A DNA stretch of 64,000 nt from JAWOLE01 sp963815655 (GCA_963815655.1 CAWFHK010000001.1:124001-188000), one strand, 5' to 3'. Shown: positions 8,104-17,080, counted from the first letter of the stretch. Numbers and translations: made by a program. Notes: generated from the sequence alone by a model not told the origin.

Positions 8104-9288
8104 ATGGCGAGTCCTCGATCCATGAGCCAGGAAAGGGAACGCACGCCGGCCGACCTCTCGGCGCTCCGCATCCGGAGGGAGCCGGAGAAGGCCGGCGGCG
8201 CGCGCGGGTGGCTGCTCCTCGCCGCGGTCCTCATCGTCGCGGCGGGGATCGCCGCGTTCTTCGCGGCGGGCCGGACGCTGCGGGGGAAGACGGTCGAGAC
8301 GGTGACGGCGTCCGTCGTCACGGAGGGGCAGGCGACGACGCTCCTCTCCGCGACCGGCTACGTCGAGGCAGAGCGCAAGGCGGACCTGTCGCCGAAGATC
8401 ACCTCCCGCATCACCGCGCTGAACGTCACCGAGGGGAGCCGGGTCCGGAAGGGGGACGTCATCGCGCGTCTGGACCACACGGACCTGGACGCCCAGCGCG
8501 CCGACGTGAAGGCCGCGTGGGTCAACGCGAAGGCAGAGCTCGAGAGGCAGGAGGCTCTTCGCAAGGAGGGGCTCGCGCCGCAGTCGGCTCTCGACGCCGC
8601 GGTCGCTCAGGAAACCTCGGCGCGCGCCAGGGTCGCCTACGCCGACGCCCTGCTCGGCTATACCGAGATCCGCGCTCCGTTCGCCGGGGTCGTGACCGCC
8701 AAGCGGGCCTTCGTCGGCGAAGCGGTCTCTCCCTTCGGGTCCTCCCCGTCGGGCGGAGGCTCGGGAGGTGCGATCGTGACGCTCGTCGAGTTTTCCAGCC
8801 TCTACGTCGGCGCCGACGTCAACGAATCGAACCTCGGCAAGCTCGGCGACCGACAGCCCGCGGAGATCACGCTCGACGCCGTGCCCGACAAGACCTACCA
8901 CGGGTTCCTGCGCCAGATCGTTCCCGCTGCGGACCGGCAGAAGGGGACGGTCCGCGTCAAGGTGGCTTTCCTCGACGCCGACGACAGGATCCTCCCGGAC
9001 CTTTCGGCGAGAGTGTCCTTCACGGCAGAGCCGACCCGGGGGAAGACCGGCCGTTCGCGCATCCTGATTCCGAAGTCCGCCCTGGCGACGCGCGACGGCC
9101 GCACCGGCGTTTTTCGCGTCGCGCAGGGACGCGCGACGTTCCAGCCCGTGGAGTCTTCCGGCGAGGTTCAGGGACAGGTGGAGGTGACAAAGGGCCTCCA
9201 GGGGGGAGAGACTCTCGTCTCGCAACCGGACAAGGCCGGGATCCGGGACGGAGACCGGGTCAAGGTCGAGGGAGGAGCGGCGGCATGA
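8104..9288 (+). CDS. periplasmic adaptor (membrane fusion protein) of a MacAB-type ABC exporter
   Basis: 394 residues. Inner-membrane-anchored adaptor linking the ABC permeases to the periplasm or an outer-membrane channel. Seen: one N-terminal membrane segment (GWLLLAAVLIVAAGIAAFFAAG, about 36-57), a biotinyl-lipoyl-like half (LSATGYVEAERKADLSP, VTEGSRVRKGDVIARLD), an alpha-hairpin (ALRKEGLAPQSALDAAVAQE), the second lipoyl half (YTEIRAPFAGVVTAKRAFVGEAV) and a beta-barrel domain. This is the MacA/HlyD-like order. A second ATG at 8122 is also possible. Its stop overlaps the ATPase start by four bases (ATGA), so the transporter genes form one operon. Confidence 0.9.
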   Translation: MASPRSMSQERERTPADLSALRIRREPEKAGGARGWLLLAAVLIVAAGIAAFFAAGRTLRGKTVETVTASVVTEGQATTLLSATGYVEAERKADLSPKITSRITALNVTEGSRVRKGDVIARLDHTDLDAQRADVKAAWVNAKAELERQEALRKEGLAPQSALDAAVAQETSARARVAYADALLGYTEIRAPFAGVVTAKRAFVGEAVSPFGSSPSGGGSGGAIVTLVEFSSLYVGADVNESNLGKLGDRQPAEITLDAVPDKTYHGFLRQIVPAADRQKGTVRVKVAFLDADDRILPDLSARVSFTAEPTRGKTGRSRILIPKSALATRDGRTGVFRVAQGRATFQPVESSGEVQGQVEVTKGLQGGETLVSQPDKAGIRDGDRVKVEGGAAA

Positions 9289-10013
9289 GCGACGCGATGA
9301 TCGAGTTATTCCACGTCGAGAAGGTCTACCACCGGGACGCCCTCGAGATCCCGGTGCTGCGCGACGTCAACCTGAGGGTCCCCGAGGGGGAGTTCGTCGC
9401 CCTGATGGGGCCCTCCGGATCCGGCAAGACGACCCTTCTGAATCTGATCGCCGGCATCGACCAGCCCACGCGCGGCCGGATCGTCGTCGGCGGGCGCGAT
9501 ATCTCGCAGGCCTCGCAGACGGAGCTCGCCCGGTGGCGCTCGAGCACGATCGGCTTCATCTTCCAGCTCTACAATCTGATCCCGGTCCTGACGGCTTTCG
9601 AGAACGTGGAGTTGCCGCTGCTGCTGACGAGCCTGAAGAAGGCCGAGCGGCGCAAACACGTCGAGACGGCGCTCGCGATCGTCAACCTGACGGACCGCAT
9701 GGACCACTACCCGCGGCAGCTCTCCGGGGGGCAGGAGCAGCGGGTGGCGATCGCGAGGGCGATCGTCTCCGACCCGGCGATTCTCGTGGCGGACGAGCCG
9801 ACGGGGGACCTCGACGCGAAGTCCGCGGAGGAGATCCTCGAGCTCCTGAACCGGCTGAACCAGGAGTTCAAGAAGACGATCGTCATGGTCACGCACGACC
9901 CGAAGGCCGCCGGCCGGGCGCACCGCATGGTCCACCTGGACAAGGGGGTCTTCCAGGCGGAGGAGCTGACGGAGGCGGGCACCCTCATCGGCAAGGTCCG
10001 GAGAGTCGAATGA
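9285..10013 (+). CDS. ABC transporter ATPase, LolD/MacB-type
   Basis: 242 residues. Cytoplasmic ATPase powering the adjacent permeases. Seen: Walker A GPSGSGKTT (about 44-52), Q-loop FIFQLYNLIPVLTAFENVELPL typical of the LolD/MacB/FtsE class, signature LSGGQEQRVAIARAI, Walker B ILVADEPTGDLD, and switch His in MVTHDPKAA. The start ATG overlaps the adaptor stop and its own stop overlaps the first permease ATG (10010-10013). Substrate unknown; MacB-like systems export macrolides, peptides or lipoproteins, so drug efflux should not be assumed. Confidence 0.93.
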   Translation: MSDAMIELFHVEKVYHRDALEIPVLRDVNLRVPEGEFVALMGPSGSGKTTLLNLIAGIDQPTRGRIVVGGRDISQASQTELARWRSSTIGFIFQLYNLIPVLTAFENVELPLLLTSLKKAERRKHVETALAIVNLTDRMDHYPRQLSGGQEQRVAIARAIVSDPAILVADEPTGDLDAKSAEEILELLNRLNQEFKKTIVMVTHDPKAAGRAHRMVHLDKGVFQAEELTEAGTLIGKVRRVE

Positions 10014-11176
10014 AGTACTTCCGCCTGGTCTGGAGGAACGTCTTCCGAAAGAAGACGCGGACCGTCCTGACGACGAGCTCGATCATGCTGATCCTCGTCC
10101 TGATCGTCGTCCTGGTCTCGTTGCTTCATGCGATGGAAGCCGACCCGTCGGGCGGCAGGGGCTCGAATCGGATCGTTGTCCAGCACGCGACTGGCCTCGG
10201 CAACTTCCTGCCTCTCAACCAGAGACAGCGGATCGAGCAGATCCCCGGCGTCGTGGCGACGTCCCCCCAGATCTGGTTCGGCGGCGTCTACAAGGACGAC
10301 CGCCCCGAAAACTTCTTCGGCCAGCTCTCGTGCGACGCGGACATCTATTTCTCCAAGATCTTCGACGACTCGACGATCGACCCGGCGGTGGAGCAGGAGT
10401 GGCGCGCGAAGCGCAATTCCTTCGTTGCCGGAAAGAAGCTCGAGGAGAAGTTCCACTGGAAACACGGCGACCACATCATCCTGCGCGGCACCTATATCCC
10501 GATGACGCTCGACCTCGTGTACGCCGGGAGCTATCACTCCGGCGACGAATCGAACATCTTCTTCTCCAACGAGGTCCTGAACCAGGGGAAGTGGTTCGGG
10601 GCGAACAAGTACACCGGCCTCTACTACACCAAGATCGCGCGGGCCGAGGACATCCCGCGCGTCGTCGCGGCGATCGACCGGATGTTCGAGAACAGCGACG
10701 CCCCGACCAAGACGCTGACCGAGAAGCAGTTCCAGCTCCAGTTCATGGAGATGATGGGCAACGTCAAAGGGCTCATCCACGGCATCTCTCTCATCATCCT
10801 CCTCGCGGTGACGATGATCGTGGCCAACACCGTGGCCATGTCCGCGCGCGAGCGGGTGACCGAGATCGCGGTCATGCGCACGCTCGGCTTCCGCCAGAGC
10901 CACATCCTGGGCTTCATCCTCTCCGAGTCGGTGCTGATGGCGCTCCTGGGGGGCGTCGCGGGAGTCCTCCTCGCCAAGTACTTCTTCATTCCGGGGATGG
11001 TCAAGGGGATGGAGACCTCGCCGATGGCGCCGTTTCTCATCAACTTCAAGGTGACCTGGATCGTGCTCTCGGCGGCGTTCGGCGTTTCCGTGGGCGTCGG
11101 GATCCTGGCGGGCTTCGTCCCCGCGATCCGGTCCTCCCGGGTCAAGATCGTAGACGGCCTGCGGCAGGTGGTATGA
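10010..11176 (+). CDS. ABC transporter permease, FtsX/MacB family (first of two)
   Basis: 388 residues. Four-helix FtsX-type permease: helix 1 in the N-terminus (TTSSIMLILVLIVVLVSLL), a large periplasmic MacB-PCD-like domain (about 50-250), then three helices (LIHGISLIILLAVTMIVANTV, SHILGFILSESVLMALLGGVAG, VTWIVLSAAFGVSVGVGILAGF). The typical ARERVTEIAVMRTLGF coupling segment follows helix 2. Pairs with the permease at 11273 as a heterodimer on one ATPase. The last codons (Gln-Val-Val-stop) are already in phase with repeat locus 5. Confidence 0.9.
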   Translation: MKYFRLVWRNVFRKKTRTVLTTSSIMLILVLIVVLVSLLHAMEADPSGGRGSNRIVVQHATGLGNFLPLNQRQRIEQIPGVVATSPQIWFGGVYKDDRPENFFGQLSCDADIYFSKIFDDSTIDPAVEQEWRAKRNSFVAGKKLEEKFHWKHGDHIILRGTYIPMTLDLVYAGSYHSGDESNIFFSNEVLNQGKWFGANKYTGLYYTKIARAEDIPRVVAAIDRMFENSDAPTKTLTEKQFQLQFMEMMGNVKGLIHGISLIILLAVTMIVANTVAMSARERVTEIAVMRTLGFRQSHILGFILSESVLMALLGGVAGVLLAKYFFIPGMVKGMETSPMAPFLINFKVTWIVLSAAFGVSVGVGILAGFVPAIRSSRVKIVDGLRQVV

Positions 11177-11262
11177 GGAAGGTCGTAGGTGGTGGGTGGA
11201 AGGTGTTAGGGGCGGGGGCCCGCTTTGGTCCCTACGACCTATCGCCGATCACCTACCACCTC
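11164..11262. repeat. heptad-phased inverted array, locus 5
   Basis: Left arm GCAGGTG, GTATGAG, GAAGGTC, GTAGGTG, GTGGGTG, GAAGGTG, TTAGGGG (11164-11212), beginning inside the last codons of the permease; right arm CCCTACG ACCTATC GCCGATC ACCTACC ACCTCGC (11229-11262). It separates two co-directional permease genes of one operon, so a strong hairpin would lie within the transcript. Confidence 0.8.
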
Positions 11263-11272
11263 GCGTAGCGAT

Positions 11273-12445
11273 ATGGCCATTCCGCTCAAGTACAGCCTCC
11301 GCAATCTGTTCGTGCGGAAGGTCTCGACCGCGATGACCGTCTTCGTCGTCTGCCTGGTCGTGACGGTTTTCCTCTTCGTGCTGGCGCTGTGGCAGGGCGT
11401 TTCCCGGACCCTCTCGGTGACCGCCTCGACGCGCAACATCGTCACCATGCGGGTGGGCTCGCAGGCCGAGATGCAGAGCGTCATCACCCGCGACGCGTAC
11501 GAGACGATCCGCTCCCTTCCGGGCATCGAGAGGAGCCCGTCCGGCGAGCCGTACGTCTCGCCGGAGCTCATCAGCCTGGTCAACCTCCCGCGGGCGGACG
11601 GCCGGACGACCAACGTCCAGGTGCGCGGCATGGCCCCCATCGGGTTCGCGATGCGGCCGGGGGTCCGGATCGTGGACGGGCGGATGTTCCAGGAGGGGTC
11701 GAACGAGGCGGTCGTCTCGAAGAACCTCGCGAGCCGGTTCGCCGGGATGAAGATCGGCGACACGATCAAGACCGGCTCGTTCCGGTGGGTCGTCGTCGGC
11801 CATTTCGACGCCTCCGGGTCCGCCTACGAGTCGGAGGTCTGGACGGACGTCAAGGACCTGCAAGGGCAGACCAAGCGCCAGATCTTCTCCTCGATCTTCG
11901 TGCGCACGAGCGACCCCGACGCGGCCACCCGCTACATCGAGACGGTGAAGGGGGACCAGCGCCTCAAGCTCGAGGGGAAGACCGAGAAGAAGTATTACGA
12001 GGAGCAGATGATCACCGGCGCTCCGATCAAGTTCCTGGCAATCCTCGTCGGGATCTTCACGGCGATCGGAGCCTCCTTCGGCGCCATGAACACGATGTAC
12101 GCTCAGGTGGCGGCGAGGACGCGGGAGATCGGCACGCTCCGAGCGATCGGGTTCTCCCGGCGCGCGGTCCTGGCGTCCTTCGTCCTGGAGGCGCTCCTCC
12201 TGTGTCTCATCGGAGGCGTCATCGGGACGGGCCTCGCCTTCCTCCTCTTCAACCTGATCCTGACGAAGCCCACCGGCACGATGAATTTCAGGACCTTCTC
12301 GGAGGTTCTCTTCAACTTCCGCCTGACGCCGCCTCTCATGATCAGCGGCCTCGTCTTCTCTCTGGCGATGGGCCTGCTGGGGGGCTTCTTCCCCGCCGCC
12401 CGCGCCGCGAGGCTCAAGATCATCAACGCGCTTCGGGAAATCTGA
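11273..12445 (+). CDS. ABC transporter permease, FtsX/MacB family (second of two)
   Basis: 390 residues, same architecture as the preceding permease: N-terminal helix (STAMTVFVVCLVVTVFLFVLALW), periplasmic domain, then three helices (FLAILVGIFTAIGASFGAMNTMY, VLASFVLEALLLCLIGGVIGTGLAFLL, MISGLVFSLAMGLLGGFFPAA). The ARTREIGTLRAIGFSRRAVL segment is the usual ATPase-contact region. The ATG at 11273 starts the conserved MAIPLKYSLRNL; an upstream in-frame start would translate the repeat. Completes an adaptor-ATPase-permease-permease operon with no outer-membrane TolC gene in the window. Confidence 0.9.
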   Translation: MAIPLKYSLRNLFVRKVSTAMTVFVVCLVVTVFLFVLALWQGVSRTLSVTASTRNIVTMRVGSQAEMQSVITRDAYETIRSLPGIERSPSGEPYVSPELISLVNLPRADGRTTNVQVRGMAPIGFAMRPGVRIVDGRMFQEGSNEAVVSKNLASRFAGMKIGDTIKTGSFRWVVVGHFDASGSAYESEVWTDVKDLQGQTKRQIFSSIFVRTSDPDAATRYIETVKGDQRLKLEGKTEKKYYEEQMITGAPIKFLAILVGIFTAIGASFGAMNTMYAQVAARTREIGTLRAIGFSRRAVLASFVLEALLLCLIGGVIGTGLAFLLFNLILTKPTGTMNFRTFSEVLFNFRLTPPLMISGLVFSLAMGLLGGFFPAARAARLKIINALREI

Positions 12446-12502
12446 TCCGGCCGGGACGTCCCGAGTCCCGAAACCTCATCAAAGTTCAACTAGGCTCTGG
12501 GA

Positions 12503-13234
12503 ATGATTCGCCTTCACTTCTACGGCACCCGAGGGTACGTCGAGGAGAAGTCGCGGGCGCATTCCGGGCACTCGGCGTTCACGGTGGAGGCGGAAGGGTT
12601 CCGGCTTCTCTGCGACTTCGGTCAGAACCGCAAGGGGCTCCTGGAGAAGATCCGCCCCGACGCGATCTTCGTCTCGCACGCGCACCCGGACCATGCGTGG
12701 GGGCTCGGAGAGGGAACGGATATCCCCGTCCACGCCTCGGCCATCACGCACGAGATCACCAGGGACCTGCCGGTCCGCGAGCGGGTGACTCTCGAGCCGG
12801 AGCGGAGCGTCCGGGTCGGCCCGTTCCGCCTCACGGCCTTCCCGGTGGTCCACTCCGTGCGCTGTCCCTGCGTGGCCGCCCGGATCGAGTCGGGGGATTT
12901 CGCGATGGTCTATTCGGGAGACATCGTCGCCTTCGAGCGGCCCGAGGCGGCGCTCGCCGGCGCGGCTCTCTATATCGGCGATGGCTCCACGCTCAAGGGC
13001 TCGCTCGTGCGCCGGCACCCGACCGGGCCCCTCATGGGCCACACGACCGTGCGCGCGCAGCTCGGGTGGCTCGGGAAGTACGGCGTCGCCCGCGCGGTCT
13101 TCTCCCACTTCGGCAAGGGGCCAATCGAGATGGGGGAGCCGGCGTTGAAAGGGGCGCTCGAGGAGCTCGCCGCCGAGAAGGCGCCCGGATGCCGGGTCGC
13201 CGCGGCCCGCGATGGGCTGAGCCTCCGCGTCTAG
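12503..13234 (+). CDS. metallo-beta-lactamase-fold hydrolase
   Basis: 243 residues, cytoplasmic. Seen: the metal-binding SHAHPDHAWG (about 58-67, HxHxDH), a further His in FPVVHSVRCP (about 116), Asp in VYSGDIVAF, and His in AVFSHFGKG. This is the RNase Z/PhnP-like branch of the MBL superfamily (starts IRLHFYGTRG and lacks beta-CASP). The substrate cannot be read; nucleic-acid or small phosphoester hydrolysis is the family norm. It starts 57 bases after the permease and is followed by a long gap without genes. Confidence 0.85.
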   Translation: MIRLHFYGTRGYVEEKSRAHSGHSAFTVEAEGFRLLCDFGQNRKGLLEKIRPDAIFVSHAHPDHAWGLGEGTDIPVHASAITHEITRDLPVRERVTLEPERSVRVGPFRLTAFPVVHSVRCPCVAARIESGDFAMVYSGDIVAFERPEAALAGAALYIGDGSTLKGSLVRRHPTGPLMGHTTVRAQLGWLGKYGVARAVFSHFGKGPIEMGEPALKGALEELAAEKAPGCRVAAARDGLSLRV

Positions 13235-13774
13235 GTTAGCCTGGCGGTCCAGGTGTGATTTCTCAACGCGTTGTCCCATGATGTGCGCGATGTCGGCTTG
13301 GGACAAGGCGGCCTGACCGCATCCGGGATTTCGGCTGACAACCCGCCCCGGCGTCGGGCCGCCTCCTTCGGCGGCACGCTCCGGCAGGCCGCCAATCGAT
13401 AGTCGGCCGTCGCTCTATCGCGAAGGCGCAGTCGTGGCGAGGCGACAGAGGTTCCTGGGTGGTGCGCCTTCGCTCACGGCCGTCTGCGTGAGGCGTCCCG
13501 CCGCCGGGGCTGACGCATTGGGCTCGATTGGGCTGCTGTGCAGCCCGGAGGCGCCGGCGTTGCCTGGCAGCGGCCCTGTCCGAGGCACACAGCGGACACT
13601 CGGCTCGGCGAGGCTGCATCTGTGCCCTCGGACCGGAGCGGCGGCCAGGAGATTCTCCGTGCGGCGCGGCCGCCGCGTGCCGCAGAGGGCAACGACGGCG
13701 ATTCCGGGCGGGTTGTCCGCGACGAATCAGCGACCAGGACCCCGGACCCGGAACAACGTCTTGAGAAATGACAT
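13235..13774. other. 540-bp gap with no supportable gene
   Basis: No reading frame here has recognisable domains, a convincing ribosome site or protein-like composition; several overlapping frames are open only because stops are rare at this G+C. Visible structure: an 8-bp perfect inverted repeat (TTGTCCCA at 13271-13278, TGGGACAA at 13299-13306, 20-base spacer) near the 5' side and a GCCGCC/GGCGGC hairpin near 13360-13380. No 7-base-period array is present, unlike most other gaps. It could be a decayed gene, a mobile-element remnant or a structured RNA; none can be shown. Confidence 0.5.
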
Positions 13775-14152
13775 CTAGGGCGTCCGAGGGGCCGCGGGCT
13801 TCGTGTCCCTCTTCTCGGAGTCTGGCTTCGCGCCGACGCTGCCGGGAGGCGGATGGATCTCGAGCGACTTGCGCACGGCGGCTTCCATGGCCCCGAAGTC
13901 GAGCTCGGAGCGCTTGTCGAGCTCCGGGACCAGCGGGGCCTTGAGCGGCACGCGGAGCGAGATCGCGGAATCCGGCACGCGGCCGTATTGGCCCGCGATG
14001 AGCCGATCGGGGCGGTACTGCAGGCCGAACGGAATCGCGCACGGATAGGCCGCGTGGCAGCGCGAGAGGCTGACGAACTGCGCCGACAGCGCGGCCGCGG
14101 CGAGAAGACCTGTTGAGAACAGGGCGCTCCGGAGAACCCGATGCGACTTCAT
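13775..14152 (-). CDS. hypothetical exported protein
   Basis: 125 residues. Signal peptide (RSALFSTGLLAAAALSAQF) with likely periplasmic location; a C-x5-C pair (RCHAAYPC, about 32-38) just after it, then VPLKAPLVPELDKRSELDFGAMEAAVRKSLEIHPPPG. A GAGG ribosome site precedes the ATG by about 9 bases. It lies downstream of ccmF on the same strand (67-base gap), so it may belong to the cytochrome c maturation operon, but it has none of the LRCxxC features of CcmH. Function unknown. Confidence 0.6.
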   Translation of the reverse strand: MKSHRVLRSALFSTGLLAAAALSAQFVSLSRCHAAYPCAIPFGLQYRPDRLIAGQYGRVPDSAISLRVPLKAPLVPELDKRSELDFGAMEAAVRKSLEIHPPPGSVGAKPDSEKRDTKPAAPRTP

Positions 14153-14219
14153 AAGGCCACCTCGAAACTGTAAACAAGTTCGAGGCCCGGAATCATCCGG
14201 AGCCGGCGTCCTCCGCGGG

Positions 14220-16556
14220 CTACAGGCGGGAGCGACCGTGTACGGGAAGGGCCGGGCCGGTCGGGGCGACCGCCTCCCGCGCCGGAACGGCGCTCTTCGC
14301 CTCGGCCTGGAGCGTCGCGTGCCGCGCCTCGCGGGCGCGCTTGAGGAACGCCAGGAAGGCTCCGGCCATCATCACGTAGAAGCCTCCCCAGACGAAACCG
14401 ATCATCGGCTTGTGCGTGACGTCGACCGAGAGGGACTCGTGAGTCGCCGCCTGGTATTCGGAGGAGCGTTCCTTCGAGACGCCCACCATCCTCAGGACCA
14501 CCGCGCCGTCGTTGGGCGAGACGGCGACGACCCTCATCTTGCCGCCGGGGACTCCCGGGACATCGACATCCTGCGCCTCGGCCTCCTGGCCGTCCAGGTG
14601 ATAGACGTAGCGCAGGGTCACGTCGTGCTTGGAGCCGTCCGCGGGAGTGACGGTGACGTCGGTCAGGACCAGGACGGTCTTTCCCCCCTGCATCATGGCC
14701 GAGCGATCGGCGTTGAAATCGCGGAAGGTGAAACCCGTCCCGTCGATCGCGGTCGTCGTGCCCTTGGTGAGCTTGACGTCCCGCCCGACCTGCTCCGGCT
14801 GCCCCGGATCGTAGGACTGCGGCGCGACGTAGAAATCGAAGAGGGCCGAGTTCTTGATGGCCGGGTTGGCCATGAGCTGGTTCGTCTTCGTGTTGACGTA
14901 CATCTTCGGGTACATGTAGTAGGTCTTCCCCTTCGCCGTCTCGACGCGCACTTCCATCGCCTGCTTCCGCGTGGACGTGCCGGGGATGACCCGAAGGAAC
15001 GTCAGCTTCGAGCCCTCGACCGCGACCGGCTGGTTGACGGGCAGGGTGAGCCGCGTCGAGCGGGCATAGACTCCAGACACGACGATCCCGGCGAGCATGA
15101 TGCCCACGCCCACGTGCGCGAGGTAGCCGCCCGCGCCTTCCCACTTGCCGCCCCGGACCTTGCGCACGACCGCCCGCAGGTTCATGTCCGCCGCGAAGAG
15201 GGCGAAGAACAGGATGACGAGACTCGAACGCTCCCGCGCCCCGACGAAGAAGGCGACGACGATCCCGGCCGCCGCCACGAGGAGGGACCGCCGCGCGCTC
15301 CTGAAGAGGTTCTCCCAGGTTTCCCCCTTCCAGGACACGAACGCCACGAGCCCGGCCAGGAGCACGAGAAGGATCGCGGCGGGGATCGTCGTCTTGTTGT
15401 AGAAGGAGGTCTGGACCTGCGAGGGGTTGCCGGTCAGGCGCGTCAGGAGCGGCGCCGACGTGCCGAGCAGGATCACGAATCCCATCGCACAGAGCACCGC
15501 GATCCCGAGGATGAAGAAGACGCTGCGGGAGAGCAGCGGCGGCTCGTCCTCCTCCGTGACGGGGATCTCGCGCCAGCGCCAGGCCAGGCATGCCGCCGAG
15601 AGCCCGACGAACCCGAGCAGGATTCCGACCAGCCACGCCGTGATCCCGAGGTCGATGAAGGAGTGGACGGAGAAGTCGGCGAGGATGCCCGAGCGGGTCA
15701 GGAACGTGCCGTAGAGGATCGTCAAGTAGGCGAAGCAGGCGACGATCAGGTTGACCTTGCGATGCCGCTTCTTGGCGCGCTGCAGGTACATCCCGTGCAC
15801 GAGCGCGACGGTGCAGAGCCACGGCACCAGGCTCGTGTTCTCCACCGGGTCCCACCCCCAGTAACCGCCCCAGCCGAGCGTCTTGTAAGCCCAGTAGCCT
15901 CCCATCAGGACCGCCGTGCCGAGCGCGAGGAAGGTGAAGAGCGCCCACGGGATCGCCCGCGTGACCCAGCCGTCCCACCGCTTCTTCCAGAGCGCCGCGA
16001 TCGCGAAGGCGAAGGGGACCGAGAGGGACGCGAAACCCGAGAACATCACGGGCGGGTGGATCACCATCCACGGGTCCTGGAGCAGGGGATTCAATCCGAC
16101 GCCGTCCTGCGGCACGGGGGGAGGGAGCAGCTTGAACGGGCTCTGCTTGCAGATGATCGCGATGAGCCCGACGAACGTCGAGAGGTAGACGATCATGACG
16201 GGCGCTTCCTGTTCGCGCGCCGTGCGCCAGAGGAAGAGCCCGATGATCGCGCCCCAGAAGCACCAGAGCAGGAACGACCCTTCCTGTCCCGCCCAGAAGG
16301 TCGAGACGAGGAAATAGAGCGGCAGCTCGCGGCTCGAGTAGGAATTGACGTAGGAGACGTCGAACCGGTGCTGGATCAGGAGCGTCATCAGGGTCGCGGC
16401 CGCGGCCACGACGCACGTCGCGAATGCCGCGTAGGCGCTGCGCGCGGCCGGCAGGGCCTCGGCGTGTCCGCGGTCGGCCCGGAAGTACAGGAAGATCGAG
16501 GTCAGTCCCGCCGCGAGGGCTCCCCAGAGAGCGAAAACACCGGGCCAGAAGTACAT
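14220..16556 (-). CDS. ccmF: cytochrome c-type biogenesis protein CcmF
   Basis: 778 residues, large polytopic membrane protein of the heme lyase step in System I cytochrome c maturation. Seen: about 14-15 hydrophobic helices, the tryptophan-rich heme-handling motif WGGYWGWDPVENTSLVPWL (about 230-250), conserved His in DPWMVIHPPVMFSGF, and a C-terminal periplasmic domain followed by a last helix (PMIGFVWGGFYVMMAGAFLAFL). A cytoplasmic Ala/Pro-rich tail ends the protein. It begins four bases after the ccmE stop, so it is the last recognised gene of a ccmABCDEF operon on the minus strand. Confidence 0.95.
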   Translation of the reverse strand: MYFWPGVFALWGALAAGLTSIFLYFRADRGHAEALPAARSAYAAFATCVVAAAATLMTLLIQHRFDVSYVNSYSSRELPLYFLVSTFWAGQEGSFLLWCFWGAIIGLFLWRTAREQEAPVMIVYLSTFVGLIAIICKQSPFKLLPPPVPQDGVGLNPLLQDPWMVIHPPVMFSGFASLSVPFAFAIAALWKKRWDGWVTRAIPWALFTFLALGTAVLMGGYWAYKTLGWGGYWGWDPVENTSLVPWLCTVALVHGMYLQRAKKRHRKVNLIVACFAYLTILYGTFLTRSGILADFSVHSFIDLGITAWLVGILLGFVGLSAACLAWRWREIPVTEEDEPPLLSRSVFFILGIAVLCAMGFVILLGTSAPLLTRLTGNPSQVQTSFYNKTTIPAAILLVLLAGLVAFVSWKGETWENLFRSARRSLLVAAAGIVVAFFVGARERSSLVILFFALFAADMNLRAVVRKVRGGKWEGAGGYLAHVGVGIMLAGIVVSGVYARSTRLTLPVNQPVAVEGSKLTFLRVIPGTSTRKQAMEVRVETAKGKTYYMYPKMYVNTKTNQLMANPAIKNSALFDFYVAPQSYDPGQPEQVGRDVKLTKGTTTAIDGTGFTFRDFNADRSAMMQGGKTVLVLTDVTVTPADGSKHDVTLRYVYHLDGQEAEAQDVDVPGVPGGKMRVVAVSPNDGAVVLRMVGVSKERSSEYQAATHESLSVDVTHKPMIGFVWGGFYVMMAGAFLAFLKRAREARHATLQAEAKSAVPAREAVAPTGPALPVHGRSRL

Positions 16557-16559
16557 GGG

Positions 16560-16973
16560 TCAGCTCCGGGCGGCGGCCGGCTTGGGGGCCGAGGCGTAGG
16601 ACTTCTCGACTTCCGCGCCCTGGTACTTGGAGGGGCATTTGACCAGGAGCTTCTCCGCCTCGATCCGGTTGTTGCGGTACGGCCCGATCGCGACGATGGA
16701 GATGGCATCCTTGAAGTTGCCGGGCTTGATTCCCCGGTAGGAGACCGGCATGCGGTTTCCGTTCGGATCGATCAGCTCGAAGCGGAGCTCCTGCCGGTCC
16801 GTGTCGTACTGGTCGCTCGCCTTGTCCAGGCTTCCCATCACCTGGACGGCGCCCTTGGCCTTGCGGGCCTCTTCGAAGGAGAGGTACGGCGTCAGCGTCT
16901 TCTGGAAGGCGGTGACCCCCAGGGTGATGAAGACGAGCGCGAAGACCGCGGCGACCCAGTATCCCTTTTTCAT
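16560..16973 (-). CDS. ccmE: CcmE heme chaperone, cysteine (CXXXY) variant
   Basis: 137 residues, one N-terminal membrane helix (GYWVAAVFALVFITLGVTAF) and a periplasmic beta-barrel (OB-like) domain with VQVMGSL, RFELIDPNGNRMPVSYRG and AIGPYRNNRIEAEKLLVKC. Classical CcmE binds heme covalently through His in HDENY; here the aligned position is C113-PSK-Y117, the CXXXY form known from some Desulfovibrio and archaeal System I variants. It carries heme from CcmC to CcmF. Its ATG overlaps the ccmD stop (ATGA), and ccmF follows after 3 bases. Confidence 0.93.
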   Translation of the reverse strand: MKKGYWVAAVFALVFITLGVTAFQKTLTPYLSFEEARKAKGAVQVMGSLDKASDQYDTDRQELRFELIDPNGNRMPVSYRGIKPGNFKDAISIVAIGPYRNNRIEAEKLLVKCPSKYQGAEVEKSYASAPKPAAARS

Positions 16974-17080
16974 GGTTCTCGCTCCCGGGCCGAGATCCGG
17001 CGGTCGAGCCGCCAGAGGTAATAAAAGAGTCCCACCCAGATCACGACGTTGACGGTGGCGAGGAAGGCGAGACTGTTCAT
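16970..17080 (-). CDS. ccmD: CcmD small membrane subunit
   Basis: 36 residues: one hydrophobic helix (FLATVNVVIWVGLFYYLW, about 6-23) followed by a basic tail RLDRRISARERE, which is the CcmD pattern (helix plus charged C-terminus). CcmD helps release heme-loaded CcmE from the CcmABC complex. Its stop overlaps the ccmE ATG and it lies between ccmC and ccmE, the normal position. Very short, so easily missed by gene callers; supported by position, overlap and topology. Confidence 0.85.
   Translation of the reverse strand: MNSLAFLATVNVVIWVGLFYYLWRLDRRISAREREP

Noticed and set aside
13434..13778. 114-codon plus-strand open frame in the 540-bp gap
   Set aside because: Arg/Pro/Ala-rich, overlaps several other open frames, has no ribosome site and no recognisable domain.
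13775..14152. Missing ccmH
   Set aside because: The protein has a C-x5-C pair but no LRCxxC motif or CcmH-like helices; it is kept as hypothetical.
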